Positions 7,379-15,640 of a stretch of 36,186 nt of DNA are shown in pieces. The position numbers and the translations under genes are program-made. Origin of the DNA: Wenzhouxiangella sp. (GTDB lineage: Bacteria > Pseudomonadota > Gammaproteobacteria > Xanthomonadales > Wenzhouxiangellaceae); the NCBI GenBank assembly GCA_007694885.1, contig REEW01000189.1, forward strand, positions 1 through 36,186. Reading direction: 5' to 3'. The notes beneath the pieces are model-generated. The model made no database searches, was not told where the DNA came from, and worked only from the letters and a program-made list of their open reading frames with translations. Position 1 is the first letter of the stretch, and every line of letters begins with the position of its first letter.

Positions 7379-8287
7379 TTGAGTTCCTACATTCTCATCC
7401 TGATCATGATCGCGCTTGGCTGGACGCTGGCCCGGTTTCGCGTGCTTCCGGCGGCGACTCCGGAGGTGCTCAACCGGGTCGTGATCACGCTTTGTCTGCC
7501 GGCGCTGATCCTGATCCACCTGCCGGAACTGGAGCCGGCCTGGTCGCTGTTGCCGCTGATCCTCATCCCATGGGTCCTGCTGGCTGCGACCGTGGCCGTC
7601 ATTCTGCCCCTGGCCGGCTGGTTGAAGTTGTCGCGTGAGGCCACGGCGGCCTTGCTGGTACTGATCCCGCTGGGCAATACCTCGTTTCTCGGTTTTCCCC
7701 TGGTCGAGGCGCTGCTCGGAGCCGAATACCTGTCGCTTGCCGTGGTCTACGATCAGTTCGGCTCGTTTCTCATCGTGTGCACGCACGTTTTGTTCGTGGT
7801 CGGCTGGTATGGCGCTGAAGCGCGACCGAACCTGGCCTCCATGGCCCGGAAAGTGATTTCATTTCCGCCGTTTCTGGCCTTGCTGTTTGCCCTCGTGTTC
7901 GGCAACGCCTGGTTCCCGGACTGGCTGGACGACATTACCCGTCGCTTTGCCGACATGCTGCTGCCGCTGGTGACCCTGGCCATCGGCATGAGCCTGAAGC
8001 TGCGCCTGCTGCGCGAGGAGCGGTTACCGCTGCTGATCGGTCTGGGCGGAAAGCTGATGGTCCTGCCGGCACTGGCCATGGGCCTGGCGCTGGCCATGGG
8101 TGCAGAGCGCGATGTCGCCCTGGTCGCGGTTCTGGAGTCGGCCATGCCGCCGATGATCACGGCCGCAGCGCTGCTGACCGGTGCCGGCCTGGCGGTGCGT
8201 CTGGCCCCGGCGCTGGTTGCCTGGGGCGTTTTGCTGTCGGCGGCGACGGTGCCGTTGTGGTTTGCCCTGAGTCAACGGGTGTTTTGA
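7379..8287 (+). CDS. AEC (auxin efflux carrier) family transporter
   Basis: A polytopic inner-membrane protein with about ten hydrophobic helices in the two five-helix repeats of the AEC/Mem_trans family. Features include LPLGNTSFLGFPLVEALLG in the first half and ESAMPPMITAAALL in the second, the usual place of the discontinuous helix. Members export or import small organic acids or other anions; the substrate here is unknown. I chose a TTG start at 7379 (302 residues) because the first helix begins right after it, as in the family, and because it leaves space for divergent promoters. An in-frame ATG at 7310 would give 325 residues with a 23-residue non-membrane leader and is the alternative. 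It runs convergent to asnS, 43 bases apart. Confidence 0.8.
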   Translation: MSSYILILIMIALGWTLARFRVLPAATPEVLNRVVITLCLPALILIHLPELEPAWSLLPLILIPWVLLAATVAVILPLAGWLKLSREATAALLVLIPLGNTSFLGFPLVEALLGAEYLSLAVVYDQFGSFLIVCTHVLFVVGWYGAEARPNLASMARKVISFPPFLALLFALVFGNAWFPDWLDDITRRFADMLLPLVTLAIGMSLKLRLLREERLPLLIGLGGKLMVLPALAMGLALAMGAERDVALVAVLESAMPPMITAAALLTGAGLAVRLAPALVAWGVLLSAATVPLWFALSQRVF

Positions 8288-8330
8288 GTCGGTCGGCGCC
8301 GGATCGGATCGGCGCGCGAAAAGCGGCCTC

Positions 8331-9731
8331 TCAGAACGAAGCGTTGCCCGGGGTTCGCGGGTAGGGGATGACGTCGCGGATGTTGCTCAAGCCGGTGATG
8401 TAGTTCAGCAGGCGCTCGAATCCCAGGCCGAAGCCGGCGTGCGGGACCGTGCCATAGCGACGCAGGTCGAGAAACCAGCTGTAGGTCGCCTCGTCGAGCT
8501 CGTGCTGGGCCATTCGGCTGCGCAGCACCGCCAGGCGCTCCTCGCGCTGTGAACCGCCGATGATCTCGCCGATGCCGGGCGCGAGGACGTCCATCGCGGC
8601 CACGGTTTTGCCGTCGTCGTTCAAGCGCATGTAGAACGCCTTGATCTCGTCGGGATAGTTCATCACCACCACCGGGGCCTTGCAGTGCTGCTCGGTCAGA
8701 AAGCGTTCGTGTTCGGTTTGCAGGTCGATGCCCCATTCGGGCTTGAACTCGAATTTTTTTCCGGACGCCTGCAGGATGTCGATCGCCTCGCTGTATTCCA
8801 TCCGCACGAACGGGCTGTCGATCAGGTTTTCCAGGCGTGCGATGGCTTCGGGCTCGACCCGTTCGGCGAAGAAAGCCATGTCGTCGGGGCAGCGCTCGAG
8901 GACCTGCTTGAAAACGAATTTGAGGAAATCTTCGGCCAGCGTGGCCAGATCGCCGAGATCGGCGAACGCCAGTTCCGGCTCCACCATCCAGAATTCGGCC
9001 AGATGCCGGGCGGTGTTGGAGTTTTCCGCGCGAAAGGTAGGGCCGAAGGTGTAGACCTTGCTCATGGCCAGGCAAAAGGCCTCGACGTTGAGCTGCCCGG
9101 ACACGGTCAGGAAGGTTTCGCGGCCGAAAAAGTCCTCGCCGAAGTCGATCTTCCCCTCATCGGTGCGCGGCGGATTGACCAGGTCCAGCGTGCTGACCCG
9201 GAACATCTGGCCGGCGCCCTCGGCATCCGATGCCGTGATGATCGGAGTGTTGACCCAGAAATACCCGTTGCGGTCGAAAAAGTCGTGGATGGCCCGGGCG
9301 GCGACATGCCGGATTCGGGTCACGGCACCGAAGGTGTTGGTGCGCGGGCGCAGATGCGCGACCGTACGCAGAAACTCGTAGGAGTGGTGCTTGGGCTGAA
9401 TCGGGTAATGATCGGGATCCTCGACCAGCCCCGGTATGTCAATCTCTGCGGCCTGGATCTCGACGTTCTGGCCGCGCCCCCTGGACTCAACCACGGTTCC
9501 GCGACAACTGACCGAAGCGCCGCTGGTCAGGCGCAGAATGCCGTTCTCGTAGTTGGCCAGCGCCTGGTCGGCGACCAGCTGAAGATTGGCGAAGCAGGAG
9601 CCGTCGTTGATGTGGATGAACGAGAAGCCGGCCTTGGAGTCGCGCCGGGTTCGGACCCAGCCCTGGACGGTGACTTCGGTGCCGGTGGGGATTTCGCCGC
9701 CAAGAACCTGGCGCACGCTGACGATCTGCAT
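8331..9731 (-). CDS. asnS: Asparaginyl-tRNA synthetase
   Basis: A cytoplasmic class IIb aminoacyl-tRNA synthetase that charges tRNA-Asn. At 466 residues it matches the E. coli enzyme in length and in many blocks. The anticodon-binding OB fold (residues about 1-100) contains [16 protein letters not shown]. The class II motifs follow: [20 protein letters not shown] and [22 protein letters not shown] (motif 2). Motif 3 is [15 protein letters not shown] near the end, which closes with [10 protein letters not shown]. The ATG at 9731 is chosen because [14 protein letters not shown] aligns with the known amino end; an upstream ATG at 9815 would add a non-homologous leader. AsnRS in the window means direct charging of tRNA-Asn is available. 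Confidence 0.97.
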   Translation of the reverse strand: MQIVSVRQVLGGEIPTGTEVTVQGWVRTRRDSKAGFSFIHINDGSCFANLQLVADQALANYENGILRLTSGASVSCRGTVVESRGRGQNVEIQAAEIDIPGLVEDPDHYPIQPKHHSYEFLRTVAHLRPRTNTFGAVTRIRHVAARAIHDFFDRNGYFWVNTPIITASDAEGAGQMFRVSTLDLVNPPRTDEGKIDFGEDFFGRETFLTVSGQLNVEAFCLAMSKVYTFGPTFRAENSNTARHLAEFWMVEPELAFADLGDLATLAEDFLKFVFKQVLERCPDDMAFFAERVEPEAIARLENLIDSPFVRMEYSEAIDILQASGKKFEFKPEWGIDLQTEHERFLTEQHCKAPVVVMNYPDEIKAFYMRLNDDGKTVAAMDVLAPGIGEIIGGSQREERLAVLRSRMAQHELDEATYSWFLDLRRYGTVPHAGFGLGFERLLNYITGLSNIRDVIPYPRTPGNASF

Positions 9732-9756
9732 AATGATGAAGACACTCCCTTGAGTG

Positions 9757-9785
9757 TTGAATGTAATGGCCTGATCCCCAATAAT
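9757..9785 (+). promoter_or_regulatory. Candidate promoter of the A-type Fe-S carrier gene
   Basis: TTGAAT (9757-9762) and AATAAT (9780-9785) are spaced by 17 bases, a good sigma-70 pair. They place the start of transcription about 25 bases before the ATG at 9818. A Shine-Dalgarno-like AAGGA follows near 9804. Confidence 0.5.
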
Positions 9786-9817
9786 ACTGGACGAAGCACA
9801 CTGCAAGGACGGCATTC

Positions 9818-10150
9818 ATGAGCGACGGCAATATTTCTCTGACCGAGGCGGCGGCAGATCGCGTGCGCGAGTTTCTTGCCCGCGAGGGCGGAATCGGCCT
9901 GCGCGTGGACGTTCGGCGTACCGGTTGTTCGGGCTGGGCCTACGACGTGGGGATCGCCACGGCCGCCGGCGCCGACGACAAGGTGTTCGAAGATCGCGGT
10001 CTGAAGGTGGTCGTCTCCGACAAGGCCCTGCCCATGGTGACGGGCACAACCGTGGACTTTGTTCACGAAGGCCTGGTGCGGGAGTTCCGCTTCCGCAATC
10101 CAAACGTCACCGGTGAGTGTGGCTGCGGAGAGAGCTTCACCATCGGCTGA
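9818..10150 (+). CDS. A-type iron-sulfur carrier protein (IscA/ErpA/HesB family)
   Basis: A small cytoplasmic protein, 110 residues, of the Fe-S_biosyn (IscA) family. It shows the three ligand cysteines in the canonical pattern, C37, C101 and C103 (GCSGWAY and the terminal ECGCGESF). It should bind and hand over an Fe-S cluster to apoproteins. The phrase [13 protein letters not shown] and the ending are closer to IscA/SufA-like members than to ErpA, but I cannot settle which. No other isc or suf gene is nearby, so this copy is solitary, divergent from asnS with its own promoter and followed by the rpsF promoter region. Confidence 0.88.
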   Translation: MSDGNISLTEAAADRVREFLAREGGIGLRVDVRRTGCSGWAYDVGIATAAGADDKVFEDRGLKVVVSDKALPMVTGTTVDFVHEGLVREFRFRNPNVTGECGCGESFTIG

Positions 10151-10202
10151 GGCGGGCGACAAGCTTCCGCGAGCGCTTCCCGGGGGGTTTTTGGTGGCGT
10201 TG

Positions 10203-10232
10203 TTGCTCTCGCTGGCTCGAACAGGCTATAAT
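10203..10232 (+). promoter_or_regulatory. Promoter of the rpsF-rpsR-rplI operon
   Basis: A perfect -10 box TATAAT (10227-10232) is preceded at 18 bases by TTGCTC (10203-10208). The transcript would begin near 10239 and carry a leader of about 130 bases before rpsF. The position, directly before a ribosomal operon, supports the call. Confidence 0.65.
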
Positions 10233-10263
10233 TCCGCTCTTGTCCGGACGCGTCCCGCGTCAG

Positions 10264-10345
10264 GGCTCCCTTGCTCCACGGCCGATTTCAACCGAATCGG
10301 ACCGGGGGCTTTGTTCGCCTCGCAAGCCACCTGGCTGGCGAGGCG
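10264..10345 (+). promoter_or_regulatory. Structured 5' leader of rpsF, possible S6:S18 autoregulatory RNA
   Basis: Two hairpins are visible. The first has an inner stem CCGATT/AATCGG (10282-10287 with 10295-10300) with CCG in its loop, enclosed by a GCTCCC/GGGGGC pairing (10265-10270 with 10304-10309, one G-U pair) that leaves another ACCG on the 3' side. The second is a strong eight-base-pair stem CGCCTCGC/GCGAGGCG (10316-10323 with 10338-10345), prolonged by AGCC/GGCT. It ends 13 bases before the Shine-Dalgarno. Many bacteria carry an rpsF leader element bound by the S6:S18 pair, recognised by conserved CCG in a bulge or loop. The first hairpin is compatible with it, but I have not tested the match. 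Confidence 0.45.
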
Positions 10346-10368
10346 GGAAAACCATACTGGAGAACCAT

Positions 10369-10866
10369 GTGAGACATTACGAGATCGTGCTGCTGGTCCA
10401 CCCGGACCAGAGCGAGCAGGTGCCGGGAATGCTCGACCGCTACCGTTCGCTGGTCGAGACCAACGGCGGCAGCGTGCACCGCAGCGAAGACTGGGGCCGC
10501 CTCCAGCTGGCCTACACCATCGCCAAGCTGCACAAGGCCCATTACCTGATGCTCAACATCGAGTGCGACGCGGCCACGCTCGAGGAGCTGGAGGGTGTTT
10601 TCCGCTTCAACGACGCCATCCTGCGCCACCTGACCGTGCGCAAGGACGAGGCCGAGACCGAGCCCTCGGTCATGCTCAAGCGCAAGGAAAACAAGGACGA
10701 GCGCGAGCAGCGTCGCCGTACCGTCGACCGCGATGACGATGACGATGACGATGTCAGCGACGATGGTGAGGACGATGGTGACGCCGATGCCGTCGCCGTT
10801 GCCGTCACCGTCGCCGTCTCTGAAGAAAACCCGGAATCCGACGACACAGACAAGGTGGAGAAATAG
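10369..10866 (+). CDS. rpsF: 30S ribosomal protein S6 with long acidic tail
   Basis: The S6 fold occupies residues 1-100 ([20 protein letters not shown], then [18 protein letters not shown] and [16 protein letters not shown]), all typical. The protein sits on the platform of the small subunit next to S18. The start is GTG at 10369, five bases after GGAGA. An ATG two bases earlier is followed at once by TGA. At 165 residues it is about 30 longer than E. coli S6. The tail contains seven successive Asp (about 122-128), further Asp/Gly, then an Ala-Val alternation near 141-150 and a Glu/Asp-rich end. Acidic S6 tails are known targets of glutamate ligation by RimK, but this one is Asp-rich and unusually repetitive. 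rpsR follows after two bases; no priB lies between as in E. coli. Confidence 0.95.
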   Translation: MRHYEIVLLVHPDQSEQVPGMLDRYRSLVETNGGSVHRSEDWGRLQLAYTIAKLHKAHYLMLNIECDAATLEELEGVFRFNDAILRHLTVRKDEAETEPSVMLKRKENKDEREQRRRTVDRDDDDDDDVSDDGEDDGDADAVAVAVTVAVSEENPESDDTDKVEK

Positions 10867-10868
10867 CC

Positions 10869-11093
10869 ATGGCCCGTTTCATGAGAAGACGCAAGTACTG
10901 CCGTTTCACCGCCGAGGGCATCGAGCAGGTTGACTACAAGGACATCGAGTTGCTCAAGGACTTTGTCGGCGAGACCGGCAAGATCGTGCCGAGCCGCATC
11001 ACCGGCACCAAGGCCAAGTACCAGCGCCAGCTTGCCACCGCGGTCAAGCGGGCCCGTTACCTGGCGCTGCTGCCGTACTCGGACAACCATTGA
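10869..11093 (+). CDS. rpsR: 30S ribosomal protein S18
   Basis: A 74-residue ribosomal protein of the small-subunit platform that pairs with S6 and contacts 16S r[23 protein letters not shown] and [19 protein letters not shown] are classical S18 blocks, and the length is as in E. coli. A Shine-Dalgarno GGTGGAG lies before the ATG, inside the last codons of rpsF, so the two are likely co-translated. Confidence 0.98.
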   Translation: MARFMRRRKYCRFTAEGIEQVDYKDIELLKDFVGETGKIVPSRITGTKAKYQRQLATAVKRARYLALLPYSDNH

Positions 11094-11109
11094 GGCTCAA
11101 GGTGCTGTC

Positions 11110-11565
11110 ATGAAATTGATTCTGCTTGAAAACGTGTACAACCTCGGCGATCTCGGCGATACCGTGAACGTTCGGCCCGGCTACGGGCGAAATTTCCTCC
11201 TGCCGCGCGGCAAGGCGGTACCGGCCACCGCCGAAAACGTCGAGAAGTTCGAGGCGCGCAGAGGCGAGTTGCTTCGCCAGGCCAACGAGAAACTGGCCGC
11301 TGCCGAAGCCCGGCGCGAAGCCATCGACGGCCTCGAGAGCGTTGTCTTCACCGCCTCGATCAGCCCCGAAGGTCGTCTGTATGGATCGATCAACCCGAAC
11401 GAAATCGCCGGCAAGCTCACCGAAATGGGGTTTGTGGTCGAAAAGTCGGAGGTTGACATGCCGGACGGTCCGATTCGTGAGCCAGGCGAGTTCACCGTGG
11501 GCCTGATCCTGCACGCCGACGTCCAGACCGAGCTCCAGGTCACCGTGCTTGGCGAGGAGTCCTGA
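11110..11565 (+). CDS. rplI: 50S ribosomal protein L9
   Basis: A two-domain large-subunit protein bound near the base of the L1 stalk, 151 residues. Residues 1-50 are the N-terminal domain with the signature GDTVNVRPGYGRNFLLPRGKAV. A long helix (about 45-75) and the C-terminal domain (VVFTASISPEGRLYGSI onward) follow. The ATG at 11110 is chosen because MKLILLENVYNLGDLG is the standard L9 amino end; the longer frame back to 10930 only shadows rpsR. It is the last gene of the ribosomal operon, closed by a terminator 37 bases after the stop. Confidence 0.97.
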   Translation: MKLILLENVYNLGDLGDTVNVRPGYGRNFLLPRGKAVPATAENVEKFEARRGELLRQANEKLAAAEARREAIDGLESVVFTASISPEGRLYGSINPNEIAGKLTEMGFVVEKSEVDMPDGPIREPGEFTVGLILHADVQTELQVTVLGEES

Positions 11566-11602
11566 GACTGCTTGAGCAATTTCCGTCCTCCAGCGCGACG
11601 GC

Positions 11603-11632
11603 AAGGGCAGCGTCTCCGGCGCTGCCCTTTTT
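11603..11632 (+). terminator. Rho-independent terminator of the rpsF-rpsR-rplI operon
   Basis: An eight-base-pair perfect stem GGGCAGCG/CGCTGCCC (11605-11612 with 11620-11627) has a seven-base loop and is followed by five T residues. It lies directly after rplI and before the dnaB promoter region. Confidence 0.9.
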
Positions 11633-11679
11633 CGTAGTGCGTGGCCCGAGGGGCCATCGCGTTCGTACCCGGTTCGTCC

Positions 11680-11685
11680 TATACT
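11680..11685 (+). promoter_or_regulatory. Candidate -10 box for dnaB
   Basis: TATACT stands about 50 bases before the GTG taken as the dnaB start. No convincing -35 is visible at 16-18 bases upstream. The location after a terminator and before a tightly packed gene string makes a promoter here likely. Confidence 0.35.
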
Positions 11686-11733
11686 GGATTCCGGTCCACC
11701 GTCGGCAACTGCCGCCCACCCGATCCTTATTTC

Positions 11734-13107
11734 GTGGCTGAACCCCGTCTTTCGACTCTGAGCAACGTCAAGGCTCCGCCTCATTCCAACGAGGCGGAGC
11801 AGTCGTTGCTGGGCGCGCTCATGCTCTCGGCCAACGCCTGGGACAAGATCGCCGACCAGGTCGACGAAAGCGACTTCTACCGCGAAAACCATCGTCTGAT
11901 CTACCGGGCGATGGCCGAGCTGTTTCAGCATGGCCAGCCGGTCGATGCGATCACCGTGACCGACTGGTTCGGGCGCCACGACAAGCTCGATCGGATCGAT
12001 GCCGGCGCCTACATCACCATGCTCGCCAACGAGACGCCGGGGCCGGCCAATATTCTCGGCTATGCCCGGATCGTCCGCGAAAAATCCATTCTCCGCCAGC
12101 TCATCGATATCGGATCGGGGATTGCGGAAGATGCCCTGGGCAGCGGCGGGCGCGACAGCAAGGAACTGCTCGAACAGGCCGAACAACGCATTTACGCCAT
12201 CGCCGATCGCGGCGCGCACCGTTCTTCGGGCTACGTCAGCGTGCAAACCGTCATGGCCCAGGCCATGGACATTCTCAACGAGTTGCAGGAAAACGAGGGC
12301 GAACTGACCGGTGTGCCGACCGGTTTCAGTGAACTCGATGCCCGGACCGCGGGCCTGCAACCGACCGATCTGATCATCATTGCCGCGCGCCCTTCCATGG
12401 GCAAGACCACGCTGGCGATGAACATCGCCGAACGCGCCTCGATCCGCTACAAGGTGCCGGTGGCGGTGTTTTCCATGGAGATGTCCGACACCCAGCTGGT
12501 GATGCGCCTGTTTTCCTCGCTCGGCCAGATCGGCCAGGAGAAGTTGCGGACCGGCCGTCTCGACAACCACGACTGGGTCAACCTGCGCTCGGCCATGACC
12601 ATGCTCAAGGGCGCACAGATGTTCATCGATCAGACCCCGTCGCTGTCGCCGATCGACCTGCGCGCCAGGGCCCGGCGGATGAAGCGCGAGCACGACATCG
12701 GCCTGATCGTGATCGATTACCTGCAGTTGATGAAGGTTTCAGGTTTCTCTGAAAATAGAACCAATGAAATCAGTGAGATATCTAGAAGCCTTAAAGCCCT
12801 GGCTAAAGAGTTGAATGTGCCGGTGATTGCCCTTTCGCAGCTCAACCGGGCCCTTGAGCAGCGCCCGGACAAGCGCCCCAAGATGGCGGATCTGCGCGAG
12901 TCCGGCGCGATCGAGCAGGACGCCGATCTGATCCTGTTCATCTATCGCGACGAGATCTACAATGAGGATTCGCCCGACAAGGGCAAGGCCGAGATCATCA
13001 TCGGCAAGCACCGCAACGGGGCCATCGGCAGCTTCCCGTTGAGTTTCCAGGGCGAGTTTCTGCGTTTTCGCGATTTCACCTACGACCACTACGGCCAGGA
13101 CGGCTGA
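11734..13107 (+). CDS. dnaB: Replicative DNA helicase DnaB
   Basis: The hexameric 5'-3' helicase of the replication fork. The N-terminal collar (PPHSNEAEQSLLGALML) is followed by the RecA-like motor. That motor has Walker A ARPSMGKT (GKT near 223-225 from the chosen start), EMSD, LIVIDYLQLM (Walker B), and SQLNRALEQRPDKRPKMADLRESGAIEQDADLI. It has 457 residues if translation begins at the GTG of 11734 (MAEPRLSTLSNVKAPPHSN), which follows a -10 box; the open frame extends to 11641 but with no homology. No intein is present at the Walker A or SQLNR sites where DnaB inteins often sit. Between LQLM and VPVIALSQL the DNA is markedly AT-rich, with AGA and ATA codons unlike the rest of the gene. alr follows after 26 bases. 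Confidence 0.96.
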   Translation: MAEPRLSTLSNVKAPPHSNEAEQSLLGALMLSANAWDKIADQVDESDFYRENHRLIYRAMAELFQHGQPVDAITVTDWFGRHDKLDRIDAGAYITMLANETPGPANILGYARIVREKSILRQLIDIGSGIAEDALGSGGRDSKELLEQAEQRIYAIADRGAHRSSGYVSVQTVMAQAMDILNELQENEGELTGVPTGFSELDARTAGLQPTDLIIIAARPSMGKTTLAMNIAERASIRYKVPVAVFSMEMSDTQLVMRLFSSLGQIGQEKLRTGRLDNHDWVNLRSAMTMLKGAQMFIDQTPSLSPIDLRARARRMKREHDIGLIVIDYLQLMKVSGFSENRTNEISEISRSLKALAKELNVPVIALSQLNRALEQRPDKRPKMADLRESGAIEQDADLILFIYRDEIYNEDSPDKGKAEIIIGKHRNGAIGSFPLSFQGEFLRFRDFTYDHYGQDG

Positions 13108-13133
13108 ACTCCGCCCGGCCTGACTGCCTCCAC

Positions 13134-14267
13134 ATGGCTCGCAATACCATCGCCCGTATCGATCCCGATGCCGTCGCCCACAACCTCGGCCGGGTTCGCC
13201 AATGGGCAGCGCACAGTCGGATCATGGCCGTGGTCAAGGCCGACGCCTATGGCCATCGCCTGGATCTGTGCCTGCCGGCCCTGAAAAAGGCTGACATGCT
13301 GGCCGTGGCGACCATCGACGAGGCCCGGGCGATCCGCCGGCTCGGCAACCGCCAGGCCGTCTTGCTGCTCGAAGGCGTACTGCATGGTTCGGATCTGGCC
13401 GTGGTCGAGGCGCTGGGCCTGGAATTGACCCTGCACCATCCCTCCCAGGTGGCAATGCTCGAACGCCTGGGTCGTTCGCCGACGCCGCGCCTGTGGCTGA
13501 AGGTCGAGTCGGGCATGCACCGTCTCGGGGTGGAGCCTGAGCAGGTGCCGGCATTGCATGCCCGACTGCTGGCCCTGCCCGGGATCGAACAGGTCAACCT
13601 GGTCAGCCATTTCGCCAGCGCCGAGTCCGTCGACCAGCGCTCGGTTCGCGAGCAGCTCAAGCGTTTCGATGCCGCGACCCAAGGCCTTGGCGGAGAACGC
13701 TGCCTGGCCAACTCGGGCGCGATCCTGAATCATCCGGCCAGCCATCGCGACTGGGTTCGGGCCGGAATTCTGCTTTACGGCATTTCGCCGCTGGAGGGAC
13801 GAGCCGCACCGGAGCTGGGTCTGAAGCCGGCGATGACGCTGGAGGCCGAGATCATGGCCATCAACCGGGTGCCGGCCGGCGAATCCATCGGCTATGGCGC
13901 CCGCTTCACCGCCGGACGCGAGCTCACCGTCGGCGTGGTCGGCATCGGCTACGGCGACGGCTATCCGCGCAGCGTGGTCGATGGGACCCCGATCCTGGTG
14001 CGCGGGCGCCGTTGCCCGCTGGTCGGGCGCGTATCCATGGACATGCTGACCATTGATCTGAGCGCCTGTCCGGAGGCGGCCATCGGCGATCGGGCCGTGC
14101 TCTGGGGCCAGGATTTGCCGATCGAGGAGATCGCCGCGGCAGCCGCGACCATCCCCTACGAGCTCACCTGCCGGATTACCCGCCGCGTGCGCTACCGTTC
14201 GATTACCGCCGGCGGCGCGGCTGAGGGGCCGGAGCCTGCGGGAATTCGGGCTGGTGCGCTAGAATGA
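13134..14267 (+). CDS. alr: Alanine racemase
   Basis: A PLP-dependent enzyme that interconverts L- and D-alanine to supply D-Ala for peptidoglycan. It has the TIM-barrel N-terminal domain with the PLP lysine K35 in [10 protein letters not shown], and a C-terminal beta domain with the second catalytic base Y254 in SIGYGARF. Further family marks are [19 protein letters not shown] and VGRVSMDML. At 377 residues it is slightly longer than the usual 355-365 because of an added Gly/Ala/Glu tail. The gene lies between dnaB and miaB, and dnaB-alr is a common gammaproteobacterial pair. Its stop overlaps the first possible miaB start by four bases. Confidence 0.97.
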   Translation: MARNTIARIDPDAVAHNLGRVRQWAAHSRIMAVVKADAYGHRLDLCLPALKKADMLAVATIDEARAIRRLGNRQAVLLLEGVLHGSDLAVVEALGLELTLHHPSQVAMLERLGRSPTPRLWLKVESGMHRLGVEPEQVPALHARLLALPGIEQVNLVSHFASAESVDQRSVREQLKRFDAATQGLGGERCLANSGAILNHPASHRDWVRAGILLYGISPLEGRAAPELGLKPAMTLEAEIMAINRVPAGESIGYGARFTAGRELTVGVVGIGYGDGYPRSVVDGTPILVRGRRCPLVGRVSMDMLTIDLSACPEAAIGDRAVLWGQDLPIEEIAAAAATIPYELTCRITRRVRYRSITAGGAAEGPEPAGIRAGALE

Positions 14268-15640
14268 AACCCGTTTCGAGCAAGCAGACGACAGGAATGA
14301 CCGGAAAGCTCTACATCAAGACCCACGGCTGCCAGATGAACGAGTACGACTCGGAGAAGATGGCCGACGTGCTCGCCGTCTCGCACGGACTGGAACTGAC
14401 CGATCAGGTGGACGACGCCGACGTGATCCTGATCAATACCTGTTCGATCCGCGAAAAAGCGCAGGAAAAGGTCTTTTCCCAGCTTGGGCGGTGGCGGACC
14501 CTCAAGGAGCAACGTCCCGGGCTGATCATCGGCGTGGGCGGATGCGTGGCCAGCCAGGAAGGGGAGGGCATCCGCCGGCGGGCGCCGTTTGTCGACGTGG
14601 TGTTCGGCCCGCAGACCATCCATCGCCTGCCGCAGATGATTGACCAGGTTCGCAGCCAGGGTCGGGCGGCCATCGACATCAGTTTTCCCGAGATCGAGAA
14701 GTTCGATCATCTGCCTGCCCCGGGTGCGCGCGGTGCCAGCGCTTTCGTTTCGGTCATGGAAGGCTGCAGCAAGTACTGCTCGTTTTGCGTTGTCCCCTAC
14801 ACCCGCGGCGAAGAAGTCAGCCGACCGCTGGACGACGTCATCGCCGAGGTGGCCGACCTGGCCGCCCTGGGCGTGTGCGAAATCAACCTGCTCGGCCAGA
14901 ACGTCAACGCCTATCGCGGACCGATGCACGACGGCGGCAGCGCGGATCTCGCCCTGCTGATCCGCTATGTCGCCCACATCGAGGGCGTTGAGAGGATTCG
15001 CTTCACGACTTCGCATCCGGTCGAGTTCACCGACAGCCTGATCGAGGCCTACGCCGAGGTGCCGAAACTGGCCAATTACCTGCACCTGCCCGTGCAATCC
15101 GGATCCGACCGCATCCTCTCTTTGATGAAGCGGGGCCATACCCGGCTGGAGTACAAGCAAAAGATCCGGCGGCTTAGAGGCGTTCGGCCGGACATCGGCC
15201 TGTCGTCTGATTTCATCGTCGGCTTTCCGGGCGAAACCGAGCAGGACTTCGCCCAGACCCTGGCCCTGGTCGAGGAACTGAATTTCGACCAGAGCTTCAG
15301 CTTCATCTATTCGGCCCGCCCCGGTACCCCGGCCTCCTCGTTTCCCGACCTTGTGCCGCTGGACGAAAAAAAACAGCGCCTGCAGCGCCTGCAGGATCAG
15401 CTCAATACCCAGGCCCGGGCCTACTCCGAGCGCATGGTCGACAGCGTCCAGCGCGTCGTGGTCGAGGGACAGAGCAAAAAAGACGGGGCGGAACTGGCCG
15501 GGCGCACCGAGAACAACCGGGTCGTGAACTTTCCCGGCCCGGCTGACCTGGTCGGACGAATGGTCGATGTGCGCATTACCGGCGCCATGGCCAATTCCCT
15601 GCGCGGACGGATTGAACAAGCCGGGACCGAAGCGGCCTGA
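14264..15640 (+). CDS. miaB: tRNA-2-methylthio-N6-dimethylallyladenosine synthase MiaB
   Basis: A radical-SAM methylthiotransferase that thiolates i6A37 of tRNAs reading UNN codons. The three domains are visible: UPF0004 with cluster cysteines C23, C60 and C94 (numbering from 14264), radical SAM with C168, C172 and C175 ([10 protein letters not shown]), and a TRAM domain at the end. Length is 458 from the ATG at 14264, which overlaps alr as ATGA. An ATG at 14297 gives [19 protein letters not shown], matching the E. coli start better, and a -10-like TAGAAT lies at 14260-14265, so the shorter form (447) may be the true one. The stop overlaps the phoH start by one base (TGATG). Confidence 0.96.
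   Translation: MKPVSSKQTTGMTGKLYIKTHGCQMNEYDSEKMADVLAVSHGLELTDQVDDADVILINTCSIREKAQEKVFSQLGRWRTLKEQRPGLIIGVGGCVASQEGEGIRRRAPFVDVVFGPQTIHRLPQMIDQVRSQGRAAIDISFPEIEKFDHLPAPGARGASAFVSVMEGCSKYCSFCVVPYTRGEEVSRPLDDVIAEVADLAALGVCEINLLGQNVNAYRGPMHDGGSADLALLIRYVAHIEGVERIRFTTSHPVEFTDSLIEAYAEVPKLANYLHLPVQSGSDRILSLMKRGHTRLEYKQKIRRLRGVRPDIGLSSDFIVGFPGETEQDFAQTLALVEELNFDQSFSFIYSARPGTPASSFPDLVPLDEKKQRLQRLQDQLNTQARAYSERMVDSVQRVVVEGQSKKDGAELAGRTENNRVVNFPGPADLVGRMVDVRITGAMANSLRGRIEQAGTEAA

Noticed and set aside
11044-12693. 549-codon minus-strand frame opposite rplI and dnaB
   Set aside because: Shadow frame; rplI and dnaB are certain on the plus strand.
12700-12860. Intein or insertion in dnaB at the AT-rich patch
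   Set aside because: The reading frame is continuous, DnaB length is normal, and no intein splice motifs (Cys/Ser start, HN end) are present; only base composition is odd.
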